Positions 1 through 10,862 of a DNA stretch of 64,000 nucleotides are shown piece after piece; position 1 is the first letter of the stretch, and the number at the start of each line of letters is the position of its first letter. This DNA is from Acanthaster planci (taxonomy: Eukaryota; Echinodermata; Asteroidea; Valvatida; Acanthasteridae), in NCBI RefSeq assembly GCF_001949145.1, contig NW_019091427.1, forward strand, positions 1,348,488 through 1,412,487, written 5' to 3'. The translations under genes and the position numbers were made by a program. Under the pieces are notes generated by a model. That model made no database searches. It was not told where the DNA came from and saw only the letters and a program-made list of their open reading frames with translations.

Positions 1-1216
1 CACATCAACAAGTTAACTCTCCTTTGAGGTGATGTGTCAATTTGTTCCCACATATCAATTAAGTACTCAGCAAAAATTATAGATGTAATCGCCCATCAGC
101 GCTTTTCATTCTTTGCACACTCTTTACAAAGTGTCACGATTTTCACTGTCAATTCTGATGCGCAGTGTGCAAAAGCATACCAAGGGCTCCTTTCTTTCAC
201 AGAATGTACATGTGCATGAAGCTCATAAAGACTGCAACAAATGTGCTGGAATGTGCCAATACAGCAGCCAAAAGCAGACTGTGTTGTTGTCAAGTTCGTT
301 TGAGTCCATGCAAGTCCGTCGAGTCTCAAGTCAAGCCCCAAGATTGGGATTTCCAATCTGTTACAGCTAAATATCTGGTGTACTGACCTACAGTACATGG
401 ATGACTGCCCGGAGTTTACACTTGTGATTGACAAGGGGCAGTCTTCTGACTTCAATCAAGACTGGATGAAATGTTGCTGTTATCTACCAGTCCAATGTAC
501 CCAAGCCTGCAACCAATGCCAATGCACTACACAAATACATATTCGATTGAGAGGCAATTTGTACACTTCCATAGAAAAAGGGAATCTTTCCCATCCAGAA
601 TAGTGCCATCTTGTGCTTTGATGTATCCAGCAGGAAAGGGGGAGGTAGGGCGAGTTGCCCTCCGTAAACATCTTGGTAATCCTTTTATATATTTTAAGGA
701 ACTGAAAGTGCCAGCCATTTAGAAACAATACTATTACTTTTCTGGGGGGGAGGGATTTTTTCCACAGGGGGAAAAAAATTGATAGTCATTTTGAGACCGT
801 TTTGAGACAAAATTCCATTTTGATCCTCCCGGACCCAAGACCTGGATACGCCAATGCTCTTGTGTTTTCATTTTAAAATTCTAACACATGACAACGCAGA
901 CAATGCTACAATCAATGGGAGACTGAAGTTGAATGACAGCATGTACATTGTAACTTTCTGCTTTTAGTCTCTCTTTAGAAACAGCATTTAAAGTTGTAAA
1001 AAAATGTAACGGACTCAAGATTTGTAAAATGTCAGAGTGAAACCTCATTAAGGAAGACATACCTCCCATAAAGCCAACAACTGTGCAGAGATTTAGAATG
1101 GTATCTCAGCATGGCAAAAAGTCAATCATACGTGAATCAACAATGAGGTCCAAAATCTTGCTTTAAACCAAAACGTCAAGTTTCGATGTTTTTCTTCAGA
1201 AAATGGCGACATCAGA
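1..1216. other. Region downstream of AVEN; likely 3' UTR plus repeat debris
   Basis: No coding exon is supported here; open frames are short and lack splice or family support. Part of it is probably the AVEN 3' UTR on the minus strand. Around 780-860 lies one end of a dispersed element: the word CCTGGATACGCCA near 840-852 recurs inverted at about 24370-24385 as TGGCGTATCCAGG. Confidence 0.5.
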
Positions 1217-4200
1217 TCAATCTCCAAGCACACTGTCAAGCCAGTCCTCTAGGCTATCTGAGCCATTCTGTCTACTGGTACAGGTAGTGGCTGAAAATGC
1301 AGCAAAAATCCATGACCAAATAAATTGTCAGAAAAATAGACAATTTGAAGTAGTCAAGTTCCATTCCATTTCCAAAATATGAGTTTGGGGAAATATATCT
1401 TCTTGAGACACTGATCTACATGTACTGTAAATGATAGAAAACAGTAAATCTGCTAACGTCAGTAGCTTCGTTATAAAAAGTAAGAATTTACTTTGTTTTA
1501 ACCACGCCTTTGTATAAAAAGAGTGAAACAACAAAGAGCACACAAGAATTCAAGAAAGCAAGATTCTCAAAATTTGCTCTTGATAACAGTGTTTTGAACC
1601 ATCACTGTTGTTTATATCAAGAGTTGGCTACATTGCATACATGAATAAGAAGCAGATTTTCAAAAAGTCTCGGTCAGTGCTGACCCATTATACGAGCTAC
1701 AATCAAGTAATTAATGAAAGATTACATCCTGTTCAGCAGTTTAAATGCAGATTTTGTTGATGGTTTGACTACTCACATTCAGTCTTCACAAGGGGTAGCG
1801 CTGGCTTGAATTTCTCGTCCCCATCGTCGGGTAGTCTTGGGCATTTCTCCTTGTCCTCATCTAGTAGCCTCTCTACCCTTTCCTCCTCGTCTAGCTGTCC
1901 ACTGGTGATGCCTGGCTTGCTCCTCGTCTGCACAGGGTTCTCCAGGGCCAACAAGAAATTCAATTCGTCGTCATCTGCGTCTGAAGCATTTGGTGCTGAA
2001 GGCTGGGGTGCGCTTGCTTGGGGTTTCTGCATGGGCACTGGTGAACTGAAAGGGAGTCTTGAACCAGTTTGGGATGCATTCTTTGTGTCATGGGCTGGAA
2101 TCTCTTGCTGGTTGGATGCAAGATCCGGCATCTTCTGACTTTGCACTGGGGTTGATGGATCTTCCCCAGAAGTGTTCACTACAATGGTGGTCTTTTCTGA
2201 ATTATTAACACTTTCTCCATTAATGTCTGAATATTCTGACTTCTTCAGCCTAACTGCATCATCCTCAGTCAACGCGATGTCTGGAACCTGATGAACTGTG
2301 GCAAGACTGGGCACATCTTGCAGTCTTCTGTCTAACTCAGGAAGGGTCACTTGTTGGACATCCTCCTGCCAATGACTGACAGATAAGTCCAAGGGAGACT
2401 GTGTCTGTCCATTCTTGGTCTGAGTCTCTTCCGCTACTTCCTCATCATTCTCTGCCTCAAAGCCGACGATGTCGAACTCTTCAGTATCCAAGACCTGATC
2501 ACCAGCTACTGGTACCAGAGATGATTTATCCTCACCAACTGATGTCCACACCTTCTTGCCTGGAGTGCTGCCAAATCGCTCTTTGTGTCTGGAGGCAAGC
2601 GCATCAAAGCTCTCCAACACTGATGGCTTTGAAAAGGGCAAACAAAGATACCAAAGATTTCTTAGAAGTTACTCTAAAATTTGGCACACTTCCGTTTCTT
2701 GCTGATTGTTACTCAAGACAACACTGCCTTATTCTTATTCTGCTACATGCCTTCTTTCCACCATGTCCACTAAATTTCAATCAGTATAATATCCACTGTA
2801 CAGTACTTGAATTGGATCTCATAAGAACAAAATTTGATGCGTCACGGAACCCACCTCAAAGAACGAGCAATCAATGTTGAGTCTGATTGGTAGAGGGATT
2901 GCCATCAACCTCTGGGAGAGACCTTGGCAATCAATGGCTGGAATGCCCTCTGGAGCCTGGAAAAATAGTAATAATTCCAAGTTACACATTGGTCATTCTA
3001 CAGATTTGGGGTCCAATTTTTTTCCTGCCAATTTTACACCAACGGTTAGCATATGATTCGGTAAGTTTACAACACATTCTTTGATTTTCAAGAGTGAGTA
3101 AGTGATGCAATTACCTGCCAAACAAATACAAATAGTTTGAAGTCAATTTCACTGAGATAACGCAGGTAAAATTACACAGGTCAGGTGTAACAGTGACAGA
3201 AAAATCTCACACACTAGTCCCAAATTTTAGAACGACCTAAATGCACATGTACGCATACATGTACTTGCAGTTGGAGCAAGCTTGTACATAAGCAGCCAAA
3301 CTGTAGCTACGAAATGTTTGAAAAGCAGTGTTAATTCAAGATTGATGAAGTACATGTACATGTCAAGGCTATTCAAAGCCAACTTTCGATATAAAGGACA
3401 CTGTTGTAACAAAAGATTTTACAAAGAGCAAAGTCAATGAACCCCAATCTCTTGAATTCTGGTGTGTTTCTTTGCTTTCTCTCTCCTTTTGCATGTACAA
3501 CAAAATCCTGGTTATAACAAAGTACATTTTGTCTGGTCTCTGCCACACCATGATGAGAATGACGCGAGTTGACTGCACTTATTACCACATTCATCAGGAT
3601 ACCAATAAACAGTTCTTCATACATGTAAGTGTATGGTGCCTACACTCACAGATTACTATTAATGAGGTAAAGCGAGGCAGGCAGGGGACAAGCGACTTGC
3701 CCAAGGTCACAACATGTTAACAGCTGCTGGATTTCAGTCCCTTAACCAATGAGTAGAAGTCACAAACCCTAACCAATGGGACATACCGATATCCCCCCAC
3801 CCTCAACAATTCAAATCTGAATTTCACTTACCTCAAACCACGAGGCCTGCAAGTGATTTCGTTTTTAGAGTAGGGCTAGGTCTATTCTAATAATTCACTA
3901 TTCTAAGATATTAGACCTTCAATTTGATCGAATATCAGAAGATTTGGTCTTACCGACGGGCAGATTGTTGAAGATTAAACCATACAAAATCAGTTGCAAT
4001 AACACACACAATGTACATGTACAGTTTGATAAGTATAATAGCTTCCCAGGTGTGGGAGAATCTCCAGTCATGGTTTAGCAAGATTTCAGAGACGAACAAT
4101 AATTCTTGCTCTGTTGAAAATTTTTATTTTTTTAAATGTTTTCATTTATAAATAAACTTTTTGAGTCGCTTTACATTTGAATCTGCTTGAAACAAGCCTC

Positions 4201-7200
4201 CACAGTGCAATTTTTCCCCTTTAAAACAAAAGAAAATTCTCCCTTCCTTTTCATGAATTTTTCATTCGAATATTCACATCTGGAAAACAACATTCAAATA
4301 TTTGAGAATCGGTCAAATATTTGGTTATTGGGAAATTCAGCACAGCCCTGGGTATGAGGCTGACAAACCTACAAATCTGGCATCCTCTGACCGGTACCTG
4401 TCTGAGGTCTGACTCTTCTTCATCCCACAGCTGCTCATCCTTAAAGCGGAACTGACTGGAAGCATCTCCTGCACCCAAGAAATTAGAGGTAAAATTTATC
4501 GATATAATCTCATAAACCCATATTGCATTATTATAGGCCTAACTGAAATGAAAGAAAAGTGTAGTTTCCCTTGTTTCACAAATGAGAGGAACAAATGTGG
4601 GCAAGGAAAAGTTAACCCGAAGAGCCCCGAATACTGCAAAGTATTACTTAGTACTAAAATGTTGTATTCAGTGCTGTTGCTTGTAAGAGGACATGACCTT
4701 ATTGTTCTCTGAAGCCATAAAATACAATAGAGAAGACAATGTACCATACAGTGCTCTGGCACTATGAATGCACGACTTTATTGTTCTCTGTATGAGTAAC
4801 AATGGAGGGTGCCCTAGCCAGAAGTAGTGATTTGTAGCGCTAGGTCCTTCAGGCTCAGACTACTGCTTAGTATTTTGTAGTACTGAGTACTGCAAGCCAA
4901 ATTTTAAGCAGAACTGTTAGGGTGAAAGGACATGTCAACATGATCTGCCACTGGCAATCTGTACATGAACACACAGGCACGGATGACAGGTTGTAGCATC
5001 AAGCTTGCCTTGGAACACCTCCGGATGACGTCTGACCGAGCCACTCCCCCTTTAGATGTGAACACACACAATGTCCAAGAAATTTATGGAGGTGAACTGA
5101 GTGTTGAATTTGGCTGCTGTGCACAGCCTGTTCAACAGCAAAGTGCTCCGTGGGTGTGTCCCAAGGGATTGAAACATTAAAGATTATGATGAGAAGTCAA
5201 TATACATGTACAGTGCAAATGACTTGCAAATCAGAATCTGTGGCATTCCTGCTGTCTATCTAAAGTTGGAGGTCAGACATGCATATTTCCTTTCTCAAAA
5301 ATTGAAATTCTCGGCCCAAAATAATACCATCAGCAAGTGGTATAGGGTATACATGTACTCCAGCTTTATTCCTTCTTACCACATTCAATATCTGGCCAAG
5401 AACCTTGGCATTTGAAAAGAACTTGACTACAACACTGGGTGAAAGGCATTTGGGGACTTTTGTACCGCAGGCAAAGACTCTTCATCTGTAACTAACCAAT
5501 CAGAATATCTGCTACGGTATACTTACATGCAAAAAATACTCTCCAGGGTTTACGTGAACAAAGTGGATATGTGCTGGCTGATCAGCTACGTGCATGAAAA
5601 TAATGGATGCCAAGAATCGGCAAGTCTTTAATATTGCCCAGAGTACAAACTGATGAAGACTGATTGACCTGTCTGTGCATCTCAAGTGCATGTATCTGGC
5701 AGTGAAGTTGTAGTTAAGTCCATCACAGGTCTTAAGAGCTCCTCTTAAGAGCTCCTCACAACTTAATCACAGGTACCGTACACGCATTCAGGTCAAAAAA
5801 TTACTTGTGAGAGGATTGACAGCTTGTGGCAGTTTTCAAGTCTTCCACAAGATACAAAGGTACCTGAACACAACTGGTCCAAAGCTGAAGGGCAGGATGC
5901 TCACCTGTTTGGCTGAGCAGTGCCTTGAAGTCGGCTCCCTTCAATCCATCATAGTTACACGACTCATCTCCATCATCATCCAGTGGTTCGTAGCGATCCC
6001 AGTTGCTTTCAATCTTCCGTCTCGAAAAGCATCTCACCCCCTGTAATACCAGCAAATTTGTCTTCTGAAAATGTGCCCATTATGAATGCAGGCATGTTGG
6101 AGGCTGTAGGTTTGCCTAACAAGAAGTACCGTATGCATGAAGCCACATTTAAATCCAAACCTGGTTTAATAATTATTCCATGATAGATTTTGTCACTTTC
6201 TTTTCATACTGGTTGGGTCCACAAAGTGCCTGAGGGTAGGATCAATGTGGGGCCTGTTTGACTCCCACAGATCTGCATTTTGCTCAGTGATTCTAACGCT
6301 GGTTCGCACCATTCATTAGGCAACTTTCGGTGTCCGTAAACCAACAATGGATCACTGATTGTGATCTAGATCCATGTGAAACAAACACAGACGTACAGTG
6401 TAGCTTACACAAGGCAACCATAACCTAGAGATTACCATGCATGCTGTGCCAAGTAAGTAGGACGGTGGGGACACGACGCGCGCGCTGTGTGATGCAGGCA
6501 ACGTAGTGCGCAATGTGTTTGGATCGATTTTGTCATGAGAATGAGAGGGTGGTGCCCAAAAGCTCTGATTTTTGTAAAGAAATAAGCATAAGATTTAAAG
6601 AGATATGCATAAGTTTGGACGGGTTTGGGGGGAAAAGATTTGCTTAAGAAAGAGGAATTTTTGATTGCAGTTAATGTACCCAAAGTGACATAACTAAAGT
6701 TCCATAAGGACATCACTTGACGCCTTGAGCACAAACTGCGCGTCGGTCACTTCACAGCATTTCCACTTTGCCCTATGTTACTTCGCCCCTTACCACTTTG
6801 CCCCGTTGCCACTTCACTCCATCCCCACATTACCCCAGCTGTGCTTGAAGGTGGAAACTCCAGCACAAACTGCCTTTCTTGTGGTGCCGATTGATATCAC
6901 ATGACAATGGATTTGATGATAAAATTGGCAAAAAAGGAAAGAAACACGATCACTTCTTAAAATTTTCATCAAAGTTTCTCGTGAAGTCTCCTATGGATCC
7001 CCATAGGCCAAGATGACATGTCTTCTCTTCCATTTCAATCCTTTCATTTGAGCCACTAGACCATCTTTTGTGAATCTGATTTCAACCAAACTTGACTTTT
7101 AAAGACAGAAATTAAAATGCATGTCTCCCCTTTTCATTCTGCTTTAGCAATTATATTCACTTGATAGTCAACAATCACAGCAACCCCAAAGTTTTGAGAA

Positions 7201-8267
7201 TCAATTTTTTGGTGAAACTACATGCAGGTAACGCAATGACAATTTCAGCGTAACTTCACTCCTTATGAAGCCAAGGAGTCCACTGCATTTAGGCCTATTG
7301 CCTGGCCATTTGAGGTGACTCTGTGATGGGATGATCGTGTTTTTCACTTTCATTGGCAAACTGTCTGAATTTGAACCCTTAGTTTAGCTGGGCAGATACA
7401 TGTACATGTATACTCTCGACGTTGCAACCTGCACCAGTAGGTTAAAACCCTATGGTTAAAACTAAACTCACAGACGTTAAAGCTTACATTGGGGTGAAGT
7501 GCCGTGAACTTGGTGAAGTGGGATTGGGCCAAATCATGGCATTGGGGCAAAGTGGCAATGGAGCAATGTGGTTGTAAAGCCACAAACCCTATGGGAGTCT
7601 AGTCTAGAGTTGTTGTCTAAGTAAATGATTCACTATTTTCACTGCTAAATTTGACTTTTTGGGGTATGTTATATCACTTTTTGATGGCTCATAAACCATC
7701 AGTGATGTCCGTGTAATGGAACTCTCACCCAGTTAGTACACTGCATTTCAACTTAAATCTTAAAGGCTCTTTTCCATATGTAGGCCTACGTTTTTGGGTG
7801 TACTGCATATAGGATGCTGTCATGCATTTTACTTTCACAGAAACAGAAATCGACTCCATGATTAACATAATGCGTGTGCATTGCGTTTGGCCGTTGGCGC
7901 AAGTGTTGACAGGCAAATGGAAAATTTTCCTGACGTGTCTGGAAAATTTCAATTATAGAAAGCACAAGCGTAGGCCTACCTCAGCTTCGTCTTGTGTAAA
8001 GCCATTGCTTAGATACCTCTGTGATGATGAGCTGTGACTTTGCGATTCTGTTTGGCCATACTGAACTGATTCTTTGGTGGAGAAGGCATCTCTCGATTTG
8101 CTTGCGATTGCAGCGGACGATGAACTTGGAGTTGGAATTTCAGAAGCAGCCTTCGACAAGTTCGACTTTGATGAATTTGGCCTATTTGGGGCCTCTGCCT
8201 TTTGAGCTTGGCCATGCTTTCTCTTATACTGAGCACTCCGTTTTTTCTTGTGTTGATCTGGTTTCAT
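1217..8267 (-). CDS. AVEN: Cell death regulator Aven (apoptosis and caspase activation inhibitor), 6 exons, about 506 aa
   Basis: Exons on the minus strand: 8267-7980, 6040-5905, 4468-4398, 2956-2855, 2626-1777, 1290-1217. All junctions are AG/GT and phases agree (0,1,0,0,1). Family landmarks appear in order: basic N-terminus (MKPDQHKKKRSAQYKRK), RRKIESNWDRYE at about residues 103-114, a GDASSQFRFKDEQLWD block at 142-157, a leucine-rich PLPIRLNID helix at about 189, an acidic DDELNFLLALENP motif at about 417-430, and the terminal LEDWLDSVLGD just before the stop. These match animal Aven, including the diagnostic ELEDWLDS tail encoded by a tiny last exon. Aven binds Bcl-xL and Apaf-1, restrains caspase activation and acts in ATM signalling (family knowledge). 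The protein is longer than human Aven (362 aa), mostly through exon 5, a low-complexity Ser/Gln/Pro region of 283 codons. The N-terminus lacks the long Arg/Gly-rich stretch of mammals. Several introns hold repeats. Confidence 0.9.
3661..3735 (+). repeat. SINE-like fragment with a MIR/CORE-type conserved word
   Basis: The segment contains GACTTGCCCAAGGTCACAAC, followed by AGCTGCTGG. This resembles the tRNA-related part of MIR/CORE-type SINEs, where ACTTGCCCAAGGTCACA is the best preserved word. No complete element or tail could be delimited. It sits in AVEN intron 3. The assignment rests on remembered consensus, so it is tentative. Confidence 0.4.
3871..4351 (+). mobile_element. Non-autonomous DNA element, about 480-bp family, copy 1
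   Basis: This stretch in AVEN intron 3 recurs in opposite orientation at 51369-51834. The shared core covers about 110 bp at roughly 80-90% identity by eye (4170-4280 against the reverse of 51417-51527), with GAAGGGAGAATTTTCTTTT in both. The right end is CAGCACAGCCCTG and the left end carries AGGGCTAGG, so the ends are weakly inverted. No transposase is present. The right end lies only about 47 bp from the AVEN exon 3 splice donor. Confidence 0.6.
4787..4900 (+). repeat. Dispersed repeat, about 110 bp, copy 1
   Basis: The segment containing AGCCAGAAGTAGT, GTAGCGCTA and GGTCCTTCAGGCTCAGACTA is repeated in reverse orientation at about 63650-63765, with the same order of words and nearly the same spacing. 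It lies in AVEN intron 2. No coding content was seen. Confidence 0.65.
6746..7582. mobile_element. Foldback-like element with arms built of degenerate GGGGCAAAGTGG units
   Basis: At 6746-6836 the minus strand carries repeated units such as GGGGCAAAGTGG, GGGGCGAAGT and AGGGCAAAGTGG. At 7489-7582 the plus strand carries the same kind of units (GGGGTGAAGTG, GGGGCAAAGTGGCAATGG). The two arms are inverted around about 650 bp of unrelated AT-rich sequence with no ORF of note. This looks like a non-autonomous foldback transposon inside AVEN intron 1. Ends and target duplication were not resolved. Confidence 0.55.
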
Positions 8268-8752
8268 GGTGATTTACGTTATAAAAAGGTCAATATTTGA
8301 AGTGGTAGGCCGAATTTAACTACAAGACAACCCACTGCCACTGCTGGTGTGAAGTGCGAGGATCGTGAGCCTTTGAAAGCGCCCTCAAGAGCTTACTTTT
8401 TTTATTTTTACTTCGGCGCACGTACGCGTTGCGTGGAGGGCCGGGGAAGCATGTAGGAAGGAAATAGCGCAACTTATGGATAACTTATGCCTAGGTAGTA
8501 ACTTGTATTCTTTTCAAATGAAAAGTGAATCTTCACATTTAAGCTGAAGATCCCACCAGAAACACCAACAAGCGTCGACTGGCATTAACAGGAACTGGTG
8601 TCAGGCGTCACAACGAGTTACCCTAGTTGCAGGCTGCATCCTGATCATGATGATGATGTAGGCCTAGTCTGACTTTGAAAGTAAAAGATTGCGACCTACA
8701 TGTAGCAGTAGCACTAGCAGGGCGCCGTGTGGCCTCCGTATATCATTCAGTG
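8268..8752. promoter_or_regulatory. Head-to-head intergenic gap between AVEN and the LY6-like gene
   Basis: Only 485 bp separate the two divergent start codons, so this stretch must hold both 5' UTRs and probably both promoters. It contains a GC-rich patch around 8410-8450 (CGCACGTACGCGTTGCGTGG). No TATA box is obvious at a fixed distance. A shared bidirectional promoter is inferred from layout only. Confidence 0.45.
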
Positions 8753-10862
8753 ATGTGGTGCTCTATGTTGGATCTGTTTATTGCCTCGCTACTGATCTGT
8801 ATACACACTGGTAAGACATACACCTGTATACCAGGGCGATTTGTTTTAATTTCAAATGTTCAAATTTCAGACTGTTTGTGACTGTTCCCAGAATCCAACA
8901 CTTTTTATAGGAAAATGCCTTTTACATGTTTTATGTGTAAAGAGAATCACCATCCAAGTGGTGCATTATTAATCACATTCAAGCCCTCTAATAAACATGA
9001 GCCTAATCCCTTAGGCCCTGTAATTAGCATATAACTGGCCATGCTGACACAGTAGCTGACTTGGTAGAAGTCACAGCTCTGGCTAATCTGTAAACAAAGT
9101 ATTAACAGAGAGATTGCTGGAGAGTTCTTCTGTATACTGCAGTTCTTTATGTTGTGCACCGATAGCAAAAATGTCATGGGACCAGTTCACGGCCATTCAG
9201 AGTATTACAAATCTAGCTGTGGGTGAAGCATTACGCCTGTAATGATAAGCAATGTGCCACATGTATTGGCAACCCACTTTCAGCTGAGAACAACTGCTGG
9301 CAACTTTGGCCTGACACATGAAGATTTCCCCCCCAACCTGGCCTCAAATCAGTGTTTCCACATGGTTTGGTTTTAGTGTACAGTCTACAGTGCTATACAT
9401 GTGCTGCTGAGGATACCAATGAGAACTGCAAAATCAACGAAGCACCAGTCTTAAGGACATGCCCATCTACAGAAGACCGGTGTCTTACACAGGTTATCTA
9501 TTCAAGTAAGTTACAAGCAAGCTCAAGCATCCTGTCAAATAGGTAATGGGGCTGATAGATTGTAGCAGATGAGTCCCTTTCCACCTGTTAGGAAATTACT
9601 GATAATTATTATAAGTTGACAGTTAAATGTAACACAGGAGGAATGGAGACGGAAAACCTGTTACAGAATGATCTGAGAACTTGGGATTTGGATAGTTAGA
9701 AGGAACCCACATGGTTGGGCAAAAGGACTTGTGAAATATCCAGGTGTTTTCATAAGGAGTCATCGGGCTTGAGTCCCAGTCCCAGGTTAAATTTCTTTAT
9801 AGATATTTTCATAGAGATTCTCTAATTTCGACTCAGTATGTAGGCCGGTATGTAGGCAGGACATAAAAGCATACAGCTAAATGTTTATTAACTGAGCGGA
9901 AAACAATGACAGCAGCAAGAGAGGAACATTTCTTTGAAATAAAATAACACCTTAAAAGGAACTACATGTAGTCACTGATATGTTTTTCACCATATTAAAA
10001 GTACAGTAAACACTTTTTCACTACTATTTAATTTCACGTCTCCCTCAAATTTTCCCCAAATAAATTGTACATGTAGATCCGTGTCATCAAAATACCGGTA
10101 AGGTACGAGTACATAGGGAAACAGGAGCGATACTCAAGGGACTATCACTTTTTAGGCCTTATTCAAAGTCCATGGTCAACCTACTCGTAGCCTGTCTGCA
10201 TAGGAATCATCCCCTCTCTGCTGCCTGTGGTTGCCAGTGTTTTTTTGTGCTTTTCTGTACTAAGGACCTCATCACTCCTGGTGATGGGGAACAAAGTCAT
10301 CAAATCGTCCCCATTCAAAGGGACGCATGTTCAGTTGAAATCTTTTGAAGATGAGACATTGAGAGTGTTTTATCTCCTTGTCAGTTGTTTTTCTGTGTTT
10401 TAAGTTGTATTTCTGCAGTGGGTTTCTTTTGCCTGATTGTTGAGGAAGGGGTTGTTTGTTGGGCGGACTAAATATTGTATCAGATTTCAATAGCCTCTCT
10501 GTTAGTCTATTGATCTTGATGTAAAAATTAATCTCTTTGTAAAAAGGATCAATATATTGATTATTTATTGTAGAACAATTATTGTTATCAAGTTTGCAAG
10601 TATTGTTATTATTGTGGATACTTCCATTCTTTCAGCTGAGCGAGGCAAGTTGAGGATTGACAAGTACTGCGCATCTCAAGACGGGTGTGATGCAGCCACC
10701 GAGCAGCTTGGGAAGCGCTATTTCTGCGACAAGTCGCGGGCAGGATGGGGCTGTGTGGAGTGCTGTGACACAGACAAGTGCAACCTGAGCAGTGTTTCTC
10801 GAGTGAGGGCATCCGTGGCAGCTGTGTGTGCTGTTGCCATAGCGGCTAGATTTGTCAGCTGA
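8753..10862 (+). CDS. LY6/uPAR (three-finger) domain protein, secreted or GPI-anchored, 3 exons, 137 aa
   Basis: Exons: 8753-8810, 9377-9505, 10636-10862; junctions are GT/AG with phases 1 and 1. Exon 1 encodes a signal peptide (hydrophobic LDLFIASLLICI) and exon 2 opens the mature domain with LQCYTC, the usual start of LU domains. Cysteines follow at NENC, RTC, DRC, then exon 3 gives YC, DGC, FC, GC, VECC and the closing DKCN. The CC-x3-DKCN ending is the LU signature. After DKCNLSS comes a spacer and a hydrophobic tail (about 16 residues, VAAVCAVAIAARFV) ending at the stop, as expected for GPI attachment. The three-exon signal/finger/finger layout matches vertebrate LY6 genes. I count 12 cysteines in the mature domain against a typical 8-10. 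In-frame upstream ATG at 8675 would add 26 non-signal-like residues, so 8753 is preferred. Ligand unknown. Confidence 0.85.

Noticed and set aside
2401-2880. 159-codon open frame on the plus strand
   Set aside because: Shadow of AVEN exons 4 and 5.
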